A stretch of DNA of 44,266 bases from Anaerolineales bacterium (GTDB lineage: Bacteria; Chloroflexota; Anaerolineae; Anaerolineales; UBA6663), in the NCBI GenBank assembly GCA_020850595.1, contig JADZEK010000184.1, forward strand, positions 1-44,266, in the 5' to 3' direction. The position numbers and the translations under genes were made by a program. Numbering within the stretch: position 1 is the stretch's first letter; each line of letters opens with the position of its first letter. This document shows positions 23,067 to 31,484 of this stretch, in pieces. The notes below the pieces were generated by a model. The model saw only the letters and a program-made list of their open reading frames with translations. It was not told the DNA's origin and did not search any database.

Positions 23067-24125
23067 TTAATGGGCGGGTGCAGCTTCGTGGGCCTCGCTA
23101 TGCTCGGCGTGGCCTTCCGCGTGATGGCTCACGGTGGCCTGGCTCATGAAGACCAGGGCCAGCATGGCGAAGACGTAGGCCTGAATGATGCCCACGAAGA
23201 TTTCCAGGGCGTACAACATGCTCGGCACGACCACCGCGGTCAGCGCGCCGACGATGGAAAGCAGCAGCGCGCCGGCGAAGATGTTGCCGAAAAGACGAAA
23301 GCCAAAACTGAGGATCTTGGAGAACTCACTGACCAGCTCCAAGAGGCCGACGCCGAAGTCAATGACGCCGAAAAACGGCCGGCTGATCATGCCGCCGGTG
23401 TTGAAGAACTTGCCGAAGTAGGCCGCGCCCAGCGCCCAGACGCCGAAGACTTCGCACATGACGACGGCGATAACGGCCAAGGCGAAGGTGAAGTTGAGGT
23501 CGGTGGCGGCCCCGCGCAGGAAGGGCACCACGATACAGCTGGTGCACAGGCCATCGGCGGCGTGCTCGCCTTCGCCTTCGGCGGCCACCACGTCCACCGG
23601 GCGCGAGCCGTCGGCGGCGTACAGGCCGGGCAAGAGCTGCACCGGGGCATAGCCCTGGTGGTGGCCGTCGGACTGCTCCAGCCAGCCGATGGTCTCAAAG
23701 CCGGGGATGATGCGGATCATGTTGGCCATGAAGACCAGCAAGAAGATCGTCGCCATCCAGGGGAAGATGCGGCGCGCCCACTTGCCGGCGGTGCTCTCGG
23801 TGGAGTTCCACAGGAACTCCACCAGGAACTCCCAGAAGTTGTAGAAGCCCTGGGGGACGAGCTTGCCGCTCTTGACGTAGCGGTAGCCGCTGAAGGCCAG
23901 CAGGAACAGCAGCACATCGGCCACCAGAGTCGAGAGCAGCGTGTTCGTCATCCAGGTGACGCCGTGCCAGACCGGCTCGCCGGGCAGCACCACCGCCGGG
24001 CTGACCGGCGTGAATATGCCCTTGGCAAAGAAAGCCAGGTAGGCGCCCAGGACGATCAGCGCCAGCACGATCCAGCGCTTGAAGCCAATGCGGCGCGGCT
24101 TATTGGTCGTCGGGGTTGATGCCAC
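23067..24125 (-). CDS. atpB: ATP synthase a subunit with cysteine-containing loop insert and His-rich tail
   Basis: 352 aa from GTG 24125, chosen because AGGAGG lies 9 nt upstream; an earlier ATG at 24179 would overlap atpI by 80 nt. Membrane helices include VLALIVLGAYL-like 17-32, 62-80, 121-140 and the core 205-330. The essential stator Arg277 is in FGFRLFGNIFAG, and the quarter-channel helices VSEFSKILSF and GIIQAYVFAML are normal. Unusual parts are an insert at about 150-200 (DGHHQG, Asp/Glu-rich, then CTSC at 194-197) and a C-terminal tail with seven His in the last 20 residues. Confidence 0.93.
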   Translation of the reverse strand: MASTPTTNKPRRIGFKRWIVLALIVLGAYLAFFAKGIFTPVSPAVVLPGEPVWHGVTWMTNTLLSTLVADVLLFLLAFSGYRYVKSGKLVPQGFYNFWEFLVEFLWNSTESTAGKWARRIFPWMATIFLLVFMANMIRIIPGFETIGWLEQSDGHHQGYAPVQLLPGLYAADGSRPVDVVAAEGEGEHAADGLCTSCIVVPFLRGAATDLNFTFALAVIAVVMCEVFGVWALGAAYFGKFFNTGGMISRPFFGVIDFGVGLLELVSEFSKILSFGFRLFGNIFAGALLLSIVGALTAVVVPSMLYALEIFVGIIQAYVFAMLALVFMSQATVSHHAEGHAEHSEAHEAAPAH

Positions 24126-24432
24126 GATTGCGTTCCTCCTTGACGCCCGGCGTTTTGGTCTGCCGCGCGGCGGCCCCATGCAGGCCGGCCACAGCGCGTA
24201 ACGCCACGCGATAAATGATGTAGAGCAGGGCTGGGAAACTTACCAGCAGCAACCCCACCGTGAATAACGGCCGGGTACCGAGCAGACGGTCTAGGTACGT
24301 CCCGCCCAAGACGGCCGCCACGATCATCGCCAGTGACAGCATACCGACCTGCGCAATTACCTTGAAAGCCAGGGTAAAAGAGGCCTGGGCCGCTTCTACC
24401 TGCGCGTCGGTCGGCGGTTGATCCGGGGACAT
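24100..24432 (-). CDS. AtpI/AtpZ-like ATP synthase assembly protein
   Basis: 110 aa with two membrane helices (VGMLSLAMIVAAVLGGTYLD and LFTVGLLLVSFPALLYIIYR). The GGTYLDRLLGT loop resembles the GxxLDxxLGT of AtpZ/AtpI proteins. These accompany F0 operons and assist c-ring assembly or divalent-cation handling. It is the first gene of the operon, overlaps the atpB start by 26 nt, and is preceded by the promoter at 24457-24486. Confidence 0.75.
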   Translation of the reverse strand: MSPDQPPTDAQVEAAQASFTLAFKVIAQVGMLSLAMIVAAVLGGTYLDRLLGTRPLFTVGLLLVSFPALLYIIYRVALRAVAGLHGAAARQTKTPGVKEERNRGINPDDQ

Positions 24433-24456
24433 GGCGCTTGAGCGTCTAGTTTGAGA

Positions 24457-24486
24457 ATTGTATCACAGACAAAATTTAAGAGTCAA
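24457..24486 (-). promoter_or_regulatory. atp operon promoter
   Basis: TTGACT (24481-24486) and TACAAT (24457-24462) are 18 nt apart on the minus strand, about 25 nt before the atpI ATG. The -35 region reads TTGACTCTTAAATT, almost the same as at the nuo promoter. The spacer contains one arm of the inverted repeat CACAGACAAA/TTTGTCTGTG (24464-24473 and 24518-24527). Confidence 0.75.
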
Positions 24487-24527
24487 TGCCGAACTCGCCC
24501 AAACCGGCCCGGTCGGGTTTGTCTGTG
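24464..24527. repeat. Long-range inverted repeat around the atp promoter
   Basis: CACAGACAAA (24464-24473) and TTTGTCTGTG (24518-24527) are perfect 10-nt complements 44 nt apart. The left arm is inside the promoter spacer; the right arm is upstream of the -35. A weaker hairpin (CAAACC/GGTTTG, 24500-24521) lies between nuoN and this promoter and could be the nuo operon terminator. Confidence 0.45.
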
Positions 24528-24546
24528 CGCCGCTCGGCAGCCCGAC

Positions 24547-26001
24547 CTAGAACAAGGCGCTGGCCGCGTTGCCGGCGAAGCTGAACCACGGCCCGGCCAG
24601 CGTGCCGATGACAACGACGGCCAGCGCGCACACGCCCAGCGCCAGCGCATAGGGGCGCGGGATGACGATGCCCTGATTATCGCGCTCCGACCGGTAGAGA
24701 TAGATCACCTTGAGCACGGTCAGGTAGTAGTACAGGCCGATGATGGCGTTGAGCACGCCGATGACGGCCAGCCAGACCTGCCCGGCCTCGACCGCGGCGG
24801 TGAAGATGAAGAATTTGGCAAAGAAGCCCGCCAGCGGGGGCATGCCGCCCAGCGACAGGAGGCCCACCAGCAGCGCCAGGGCCAACCCGGGCGACCGGCG
24901 CGACAGCCCGGCGTAGTCGGCAATCTCGTCGGACCCAACGGCCTGGCTGGCCAGGATGATGGCGGCGAAGGTCACCAGGTTGGTGACGGTGTACATGAGC
25001 AGGTAGAAGACGACGGCGGTGATGCCCGACTCGGACAGGGCGGCCAGGCCGATGAGGGCGTAGCCGGCTTGCGCGATGGACGAGTAGGCCAGCAGGCGCT
25101 TGATGTTGCGCTGCCCCAGCGCCAGCGTGTTGCCCAGCGTCATGGTGAAGACAGATAGGACGGCCAGCAGCGGCCCCCAGTAACCCTGGATGGCCGGGAA
25201 GACCGCCAGCAGCACGCGCATGAGCACCGCGAACCCGGCCGCCTTGGAGGCGACCGAGATGAAAGCGGTGATGGGCGTCGGCGCGCCTTCGTACACATCG
25301 GGCGACCAGAAGTGGAACGGCACGACCGAGACCTTGAAGCCGAAGCCGACCAGCACGAGCAGCAGCACCAGCAGCACGACGGCAGTGGGCACGCGGCCCG
25401 CCATCAGCGCGGCGCTCAGGTCGTACAGGTTGGTGTGGCCGGTGAAGCCGTAGAGCAGGCTGAAGCCGTAGAGCAGGATGGCCGAGGTGAACGCGCCGAA
25501 CAAGAAGTACTTGAGGCCCGCCTCGGCGCTCTTGTCGTCCTCGCGCAGGAAGCCGGCCAGCAGGTAGAGGGCGATGGAAGTCGTCTCAATCGCCAGGTAG
25601 AGCATGATCAGGTCGGCGGCGGCGGCCATGAAGTTCATGCCGATGACCGCGCCGATCAGGATGGCGTAATACTCGCCTTTGCGGCCGACCCCGGCCGAAT
25701 CAACCGAGATGAGGGCTACGATCAGGCCGGAGAACATGAACAGCAGGCGGAAGAAGAAGGCCAGGGTGTCGTGGCGCATCTGGCCGCCGAAGATGAGCGG
25801 TTCGCTGGAGTACGGCTGCGAGAAGACCAGGGCGGCCAGCAGCGCCAGGGCGAAGCCGCCGGCGGTGAGCAGGCCCAGGCCGCGGCGGCGGCTCTCGGGC
25901 CAGGCCAGGTCCAGCGCCATCACCAGGGCGGCCGCCAGCACGAGCACCAGCTCAGGCAGGATGGCCAACAACGTCCGGGGGTCTAAGGCATTGAACGTCA
26001 T
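24547..26001 (-). CDS. nuoN: NADH-quinone oxidoreductase subunit N
   Basis: 484 aa, about 14 membrane helices, antiporter-like channel subunit of complex I. Key proton-path residues are visible: Glu in MLYLAIETTSIALYLLAG, Lys in GFGFKVSVVPFHFWSPDVYEG, Lys in SVASKAAGFAVLMR and the late Lys in PPLAGFFAKFFIF. The motif YEGAPTPITAF is the usual NuoN signature. ATG directly abuts the stop of the second nuoM gene. It is the last gene of the operon. Confidence 0.97.
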   Translation of the reverse strand: MTFNALDPRTLLAILPELVLVLAAALVMALDLAWPESRRRGLGLLTAGGFALALLAALVFSQPYSSEPLIFGGQMRHDTLAFFFRLLFMFSGLIVALISVDSAGVGRKGEYYAILIGAVIGMNFMAAAADLIMLYLAIETTSIALYLLAGFLREDDKSAEAGLKYFLFGAFTSAILLYGFSLLYGFTGHTNLYDLSAALMAGRVPTAVVLLVLLLVLVGFGFKVSVVPFHFWSPDVYEGAPTPITAFISVASKAAGFAVLMRVLLAVFPAIQGYWGPLLAVLSVFTMTLGNTLALGQRNIKRLLAYSSIAQAGYALIGLAALSESGITAVVFYLLMYTVTNLVTFAAIILASQAVGSDEIADYAGLSRRSPGLALALLVGLLSLGGMPPLAGFFAKFFIFTAAVEAGQVWLAVIGVLNAIIGLYYYLTVLKVIYLYRSERDNQGIVIPRPYALALGVCALAVVVIGTLAGPWFSFAGNAASALF

Positions 26002-27606
26002 TTATTGCACTCCGAGCAGCGCCAGCACCGGGCGCACCGCTGAGCTGATCAGCGGCGCCATGATGGCCGGGTACACGCCGACGAGGATCATCAGGCCGGC
26101 CAGGATGACCAGCGCGGTTTTGTCGAGCACGGTCACATCGCCGACGTGGTGCTCAAACTCGGCCGGCAGGTCGCCGAAGAAGACGCGCTGCACCGCGCGC
26201 AAGATGTAGGCCGCCGTGACGACGATGGAGACGGCCGAGATGACGGCGATGAGCGGGAAGAACCAAGGCTGCTGGGCCAGGCCGGCCAGCCAATAGGGCA
26301 GGCCGACGACATCGAGCGCCTTGGCCTTCCAGACGCCCAGGAAGATGGGCAGCTCGGCCACGAAGCCGGACAGCCCGGGCATGCCCATGCCGGTGAAGCC
26401 GCCGATGATGAAGGCCACCGCCACCCAGGGCATCTTTTTAGCCATGCCGCCCAGCTCGTTCATCTGGCGGGTATGCGCCCGGTCGTAGATCATGCCGACG
26501 CAGGCGAAGAAGAGGGCGGTCATGACGCCGTGCGAGAACATTTGCAGGCCGGCGCCGGTCAGGCCTTCATAGTTGAAGGTGGTAAGCGCCATGGCCACCA
26601 GGCCCATGTGCGAGACGGAGGAGAAGCCAATCATGTACTTCAGGTCGGTCTGGGTCATGGCGATGAAGGCGCCGTAGACCACGTTCACCAGGGTCAGCAG
26701 CACGATCCAGGGCGCGTGGAACTTGGCGCCTTCGGGCAGCAGCATGACGCCCACGCGCAGGGCGGCGAAGGCGCCCAGCTTCATCAGCACGCCGGCGTGG
26801 AACATGGAGACGGCGGTCGGCGCGGCCACGTGGCCGTCGGGCGACCAGTTGTGGAAGGGGAAGATGCCGCCCAGCACGGCGAAGCCGAAAAAGACAAAAG
26901 GGAAGACGAGCTTCTCAAAGCTGGTGGTCAGCAGCGCGCCGCCGAACGGGCTGGCAATGGTCACATCGAAGTTAAAGGCCCCGGCCTGCTGCGCCCGGGC
27001 GATGTCGAGCATGCTGAAGGTGGCTTCGCCGGTGAAGTTGCGCACGGCGATGAACATGACCAGCGCGCCGACCAGGGCGATGACCGAGCCGATGAACAGG
27101 TACAGGGTCAGCTTCATGGCCGCGTATTCGCGTGTTTTCACCCAACCCCAGATGGCGATGAGCAGGTACATGGGGAACACGGCGATTTCGTAGAAGAAGA
27201 ACAGGTGGAACAGGTCGAGCGCCACGAAGACGCCGAACACGCCGGTGGCCAGCAGGAACAGGAAGGCGAAGAATTCGCGCGGCCGGTCGTCAACGCCCCA
27301 GGAGATGAGCACGCCGGTGAGCATGACCACCGAGGTGAGCAGCACCAGCGGCAGGCTCAGGCCGTCGGCCCCGACGTAGTAGGTAATGCCGAACTGGGGC
27401 AGCCAGGCATAGCGTTCGACAAACTGATAGCCGCCTGCCGCCTGGTTATACGCAAAGTAGGTGTAGACCGAGAGGATGACGGCGAACACGCCGGCCGCTA
27501 GGGCGGTCACGCGCACTTCGGTCTTGCGCTCCGCCGGCATGAGCAGGATGAGCAGCCCAGCAACAAGCGGGGTAAAGGTGATGACGGTCAGGAAAGGAAA
27601 GGTCAT
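26002..27606 (-). CDS. nuoM: Second NuoM paralogue (NuoM2), TM7 lysine replaced
   Basis: 534 aa antiporter-like subunit, clearly NuoM family (PFHNWSPDGHVAAPTA, FHAGVLMKLGAFAALR, GMPGLSGFVAELPIF). Glu140 in FFFYEIAVFPMYLL matches the conserved TM5 Glu, Lys276 matches the second conserved Lys, and the late Glu in FVAEL is present. The TM7 Lys that is essential in NuoM (E. coli Lys234) is Leu245 here: FAVLGGIFPFH against FAIKVPIWPFH in the first copy. Codon 26872-26874 reads CTG on the minus strand. Flanks align without gaps, so this is not a frameshift. It lies 21 nt after nuoM1 and directly before nuoN. Confidence 0.93.
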   Translation of the reverse strand: MTFPFLTVITFTPLVAGLLILLMPAERKTEVRVTALAAGVFAVILSVYTYFAYNQAAGGYQFVERYAWLPQFGITYYVGADGLSLPLVLLTSVVMLTGVLISWGVDDRPREFFAFLFLLATGVFGVFVALDLFHLFFFYEIAVFPMYLLIAIWGWVKTREYAAMKLTLYLFIGSVIALVGALVMFIAVRNFTGEATFSMLDIARAQQAGAFNFDVTIASPFGGALLTTSFEKLVFPFVFFGFAVLGGIFPFHNWSPDGHVAAPTAVSMFHAGVLMKLGAFAALRVGVMLLPEGAKFHAPWIVLLTLVNVVYGAFIAMTQTDLKYMIGFSSVSHMGLVAMALTTFNYEGLTGAGLQMFSHGVMTALFFACVGMIYDRAHTRQMNELGGMAKKMPWVAVAFIIGGFTGMGMPGLSGFVAELPIFLGVWKAKALDVVGLPYWLAGLAQQPWFFPLIAVISAVSIVVTAAYILRAVQRVFFGDLPAEFEHHVGDVTVLDKTALVILAGLMILVGVYPAIMAPLISSAVRPVLALLGVQ

Positions 27607-27627
27607 AGCAGCTCTCGCAGCCTTGCG

Positions 27628-29160
27628 TTAGGCCAGGAGGCGGGTCACGGTGTCGTTGATGACGCTCACCAGCCACGCCGGCCACACGCCGTTGAGCACT
27701 AGCAGCACCACCAGGGGCGTCAGGGCTACCACTTCGCGGGCCGAGATTTCCAGGCGATGCCCCAGCCACTGGCGGTTGATCGGGCCGTAGAGCGTGGCGA
27801 CCACGCCCTTAAGGACGTACGCGCCGGTCACGAACAGCCCGAGGGTCGCCAGGGCGGTGAAGAGGGTGAAAATGGGCCACGCGCCGCGCACGACCATGAA
27901 CTCGGAGACGAACCCGGCCAGCCCAGGCAGGCCGAGCGAGGCCATGCTGGTGAAGATCAGCAGCCCGCCATACACCGGGGCCAGCGGGAACACCCCGCCC
28001 CACTCCAGCAGGTTGCGGGTGTGGGTGCGCTCGTAGATGACGCCCACCAGCAGGAACATGCCCGCCGCGCTCAGGCCGTGGCTGAACATTTGCAGCACCG
28101 CGCCGTTGGCGGCCATGATGCCGGAGGTGCGCAGTTCGGCCGAGGGGTTTTGGGCCGCCCAGGCCGCGGCGGCGATGCCCAGCACCACGAAGCCCATGTG
28201 ATTGACCGAGCTGTAGGCCACCAGCCGCTTGAAGTCGTTCTGGCCGAAGGAGGCCAGCGCGCCGAAGATGATGGCCAGCAGGCCCAAGCAGGCCAGCACG
28301 ATGGCGAACTGGGCTGCTTCGACCGGGTAGAGCGGCAGCACCAGGCGCAGGAAGCCATACGCGCCCAGCTTGAGCAGCACGCCCGCCAGGATCATCGAGC
28401 CGCCGGTTGGGGCTTCGGTGTGCGCGTCGGGCAGCCAGGTGTGGAAGGGCCAGATAGGCACCTTGATGGCGAAGGCGATGGTAAAGGCCCAGAAGGCCAC
28501 CGTGCGCACGGTGGTGACAGGGAGGCCGTAGATGGAGCCAGTGAGGGCGGGCCAGCGCTGGATGGCCGCAATGATGTCGAACGTGCCCAGGGTGATGCCG
28601 ATGGTCTGGATGGCCAGCAGCAGGCCGACCGAACCGGCCATGGTGTAGATGAAGAACTTGAACGAGGCGTAGCGGCGGTTGGCGCTGCCCCAGATGTTGA
28701 TCAGGAAGTACATCGGGATCAGGCCGACTTCCCAGAAGAGGAAGAAGAGCACCAGGTCGAGCGCCATGAAGACGCCCAGCATACCAGTCTCGAGCATGAG
28801 GAACAAGACCATGAAGGCCTTGACCTTGTCGCTGATGTTGAACGAGAACAGCAGGGCGAGCGGGGTGAGGATGGTCGTCAGCAGGATCATGGGCAGGCTG
28901 ATGCCGTCCACGCCCAGGTGATAGCTGCTGTGGATGACGGTGAACCACTCGTAGCTTTCTTGGAGTTGAAAGCCCGGCGCGAGGCTGTTGAAGCGCAGCC
29001 AGGCGTAGATCGTCAGCCCGAGCGGGAACAGGCTGCCGACGAAGGCCGTCCAGCGCAGGGCGTTGGGCTGGTCCTTGGGGAGGAGCAGCACGACCAGCGC
29101 CGCCGCCAGGGGCGTGAACAAGATCAGGCTCAGCAGGTTGTTCTGGAACAAGGCATCCAT
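27628..29160 (-). CDS. nuoM: NADH-quinone oxidoreductase subunit M (canonical copy)
   Basis: 510 aa, about 14 membrane helices. All canonical proton-channel residues are visible: Glu144 in LFWEVGLIPMYFLINIWGS, Lys233 in FAIKVPIWPFHTWLPDAHTEAP (quoted in part), Lys264 in AGVLLKLGAYGFLR and the TM12 Glu in LAGFVSEFMV. It follows nuoL by 23 nt and precedes the divergent second NuoM. Identity with NuoM2 is limited to the family core, so the two are old paralogues and not a recent duplication. Confidence 0.97.
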   Translation of the reverse strand: MDALFQNNLLSLILFTPLAAALVVLLLPKDQPNALRWTAFVGSLFPLGLTIYAWLRFNSLAPGFQLQESYEWFTVIHSSYHLGVDGISLPMILLTTILTPLALLFSFNISDKVKAFMVLFLMLETGMLGVFMALDLVLFFLFWEVGLIPMYFLINIWGSANRRYASFKFFIYTMAGSVGLLLAIQTIGITLGTFDIIAAIQRWPALTGSIYGLPVTTVRTVAFWAFTIAFAIKVPIWPFHTWLPDAHTEAPTGGSMILAGVLLKLGAYGFLRLVLPLYPVEAAQFAIVLACLGLLAIIFGALASFGQNDFKRLVAYSSVNHMGFVVLGIAAAAWAAQNPSAELRTSGIMAANGAVLQMFSHGLSAAGMFLLVGVIYERTHTRNLLEWGGVFPLAPVYGGLLIFTSMASLGLPGLAGFVSEFMVVRGAWPIFTLFTALATLGLFVTGAYVLKGVVATLYGPINRQWLGHRLEISAREVVALTPLVVLLVLNGVWPAWLVSVINDTVTRLLA

Positions 29161-29183
29161 GTGTTAGCTTCTCTAACCGGCCG

Positions 29184-31418
29184 CTACCGGCCGATACCCG
29201 GCAGCAGCAAGACCGCTCCCACCACCACGGCAATGGCCATGCCGATCAGCAGGTATTGCTGGACCTTGCCGGTTTGGATGATGCGGAAGGCTTTGCCGAA
29301 GCGGTTGACGCTGTTGCCCACCAGGTCGCCCGCGCCGTTGACCACCGGGGTGTCGAAGTACTGGCGGAAGACGACGCCCAGGCGCAGGGAGGCGCGGCCG
29401 ATCAGGTGCAGCGTGCCGTCTATGACGCCCTTATCCACCCAGGCGGACGCGAAGGTCTCGCTGAGCCAGTAGGCCGGGCGCACTAAAACGGCGTCGTACA
29501 GCTCGTCGAAGTAGTACTTGTCGCGCAGCACGGCGTACATGCCGCCCAGCGCTTCCACCGGGTCTTTCTGGCCCTTCTGGTAGCCGCGGTACAGCCACCA
29601 GCCGAGCAGCAGGCCGCCCAGCGCCACCACCAGCGAGGTGATGAGCGGCACCGGCAAGAAGGGTTCGGCCGGCGGGTGTTCGAGCAGCGTGCCGCCCACG
29701 TAGGCGTGGAACCAGTTGGGCAGCAGGCCGCCCAGCACCGGGAAGGTCTCGGGGATGCCCACCCAGCCGGCGGTGATGGCGAAGAAGGCCAGCACCACCA
29801 GGGCGATGAGCATGGGTACGAAGATCGAGTCGCGCTCGGTGGCGTGCTCAGCGGCCGAGGTGCGCGGCGCGCCCAAAAAGGTGAGCGCAATCTGGCGCAT
29901 GGTGTAGAAGGCAGTCAGCAGGGCGGCCAGCGCCAGGCTCCAGAAGACGAACGGTTGGCCGTTCTCCCAGGCGCCGCCCAGGATGGCGTCTTTGGACCAG
30001 AACCCAGCGGTGACAAATGGGAAGCCGCTGAGGGCGAAGCCGCCGATGACGAAGGTCCAGTAGGTGATGGGCATGCGCTTGGCCAGACCGCCCATGTTGA
30101 ACATATTTTGCGGGTCAAAGACCGGCGCGGCGTGGCCGGGTTCGCCATGCTCCGCGCCGTGGGCGTGGGCGGCGTGGTGATGGCCGTGCTCTACGCCGTG
30201 GATGACCGAGCCGGAGCCGAGGAAGAGCAGCGCCTTGAAGAAGGCGTGCGTTACCAGGTGGAAGGCGGCGGCGATATAGGCCCCCACGCCCAGCGCGGCG
30301 ATCATGAAGCCAAGCTGCGAGATGGTGGAGTAGGCCAGCACCTTCTTGATGTCGCTCTGCGCCACGGCGATGGTGGCGGCGAACAGGGCGGTGAACGTGC
30401 CGATCAGGGCCATGGCCGTCATGGGCGGGGTGAGCGCCTGGCCGTGGTGCCAGCCCGCCGAGAGCAGCGGGAACATCCGGATCATGGCGTAGACGCCGGC
30501 CGAGACCATGGTGGCGGCGTGGATCATGGCGCTGACGGGCGTGGGGCCTTCCATGGCGTCGGGCAGCCAGACGTGCAGCGGGAACTGAGCGCTCTTGCCG
30601 ACGGTGCCGGCGAAGAGCAGCAGGCCAACGAGGTGCGAGACCATCAGCCCGGCGATGACGCTGGGCGTGGTCGCCAGCTTCATGAGCATCTCCGGGCTGT
30701 GCAGGATGTCGCGGAAGTTGAGGGTGCCGGCCTGGGCGTACAGGTAGGCGATGCCCAGCAGCATGAACATATCGCCCACGCGGGTGGTCATGAAGGCCTT
30801 GACGGCCGCGCGGCGCGGGGTGATCTGCTTGGGGTTGGGGTAGTTGCGGGCGTACCAGAAGCCGATCAGGAGGAAGGAGCACAGGCCCATGATCTCCCAA
30901 CCGACGAAGAGTAGCAGCAGGTTATCGGCTACCACCAGCAGGAGCATGCCGAAGGCAAACAGGCTCAGGTAGGCGAAGAAACGGCTGTAGAGCGGGTCTA
31001 CGCCGTGGGGCGGGTCGCCGGGCAGGTCGTGGCTGTCGCGGGCTTTGCCGTAGTTGCTGTAGCCCACGCTGTAGATGAAGATGAGCAGGCAGGCCAGCGA
31101 GACGAAGAACAGCATCACGCCGGTGAGCGGGTCTACCAGTGTGCCCATGCCGAGCGCCTCGGTGCCGATGGCCGCGGAGCCAAACGGCAGCCAGGCCACG
31201 GCGTGCTCGATGACTTCGTGGCCGAATTCGTGCTGGCCGAGCGTGTAGAAGAACACGATCCAGCTCAGCACCCATGAGCAGCCCATCAGCCCGATGGCGA
31301 CGACGTGGCTGAGGGCCTTGCTGCGGTTGGTGAACAGCACGATCAGCGTGAACGCCAGCAGCGGCGGCAGCGGGATCAGCCAGGTGAAGAGTTTGATTTG
31401 CTCAGGCGAAAACGGCAT
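29184..31418 (-). CDS. nuoL: NADH-quinone oxidoreductase subunit L with extended lateral-helix region
   Basis: 744 aa, longer than the about 610-700 usual. Channel residues Glu175 (LFVGWEIMGLCSF) and Lys275 (GTVGKSAQFPLHVWLPDAMEG, quoted in part) are intact. Two additions stand out. A His-rich loop insert at about 408-430 (EHGHHHAAHAHGAEHGEPGH) follows HAFFKALLFLGSGSVIHG. The segment between YDAVLVRP and VQQYLL (649-718) is about 70 residues against about 37 in E. coli and about 43 in Paracoccus by my counting, and contains two related units (GVIDGTLHLIGRASLRLG and PVVNGAGDLVGNSVNRFG). This corresponds to the lateral amphipathic helix that spans the M and N subunits. Confidence 0.96.
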   Translation of the reverse strand: MPFSPEQIKLFTWLIPLPPLLAFTLIVLFTNRSKALSHVVAIGLMGCSWVLSWIVFFYTLGQHEFGHEVIEHAVAWLPFGSAAIGTEALGMGTLVDPLTGVMLFFVSLACLLIFIYSVGYSNYGKARDSHDLPGDPPHGVDPLYSRFFAYLSLFAFGMLLLVVADNLLLLFVGWEIMGLCSFLLIGFWYARNYPNPKQITPRRAAVKAFMTTRVGDMFMLLGIAYLYAQAGTLNFRDILHSPEMLMKLATTPSVIAGLMVSHLVGLLLFAGTVGKSAQFPLHVWLPDAMEGPTPVSAMIHAATMVSAGVYAMIRMFPLLSAGWHHGQALTPPMTAMALIGTFTALFAATIAVAQSDIKKVLAYSTISQLGFMIAALGVGAYIAAAFHLVTHAFFKALLFLGSGSVIHGVEHGHHHAAHAHGAEHGEPGHAAPVFDPQNMFNMGGLAKRMPITYWTFVIGGFALSGFPFVTAGFWSKDAILGGAWENGQPFVFWSLALAALLTAFYTMRQIALTFLGAPRTSAAEHATERDSIFVPMLIALVVLAFFAITAGWVGIPETFPVLGGLLPNWFHAYVGGTLLEHPPAEPFLPVPLITSLVVALGGLLLGWWLYRGYQKGQKDPVEALGGMYAVLRDKYYFDELYDAVLVRPAYWLSETFASAWVDKGVIDGTLHLIGRASLRLGVVFRQYFDTPVVNGAGDLVGNSVNRFGKAFRIIQTGKVQQYLLIGMAIAVVVGAVLLLPGIGR

Positions 31419-31484
31419 AGCGGCTCCGTTACTAAGGTCTGGCCAGGCAGGCGACTGCCGCGCAGTCGGACGCCCCGGACCCGG

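Noticed and set aside
26002..27606. NuoM2 Lys loss as a sequencing or frameshift artefact
   Set aside because: The frame is unbroken, flanking motifs align residue by residue, and adjacent positions (Gly-Gly for Val-Pro) also differ consistently.
27757..29472. Plus-strand open frame of over 500 codons antisense to nuoM
   Set aside because: Its Gln/Glu/His/Asp-rich product is the usual antisense image of hydrophobic membrane-protein codons; the same is seen opposite nuoL, nuoH and nuoN.
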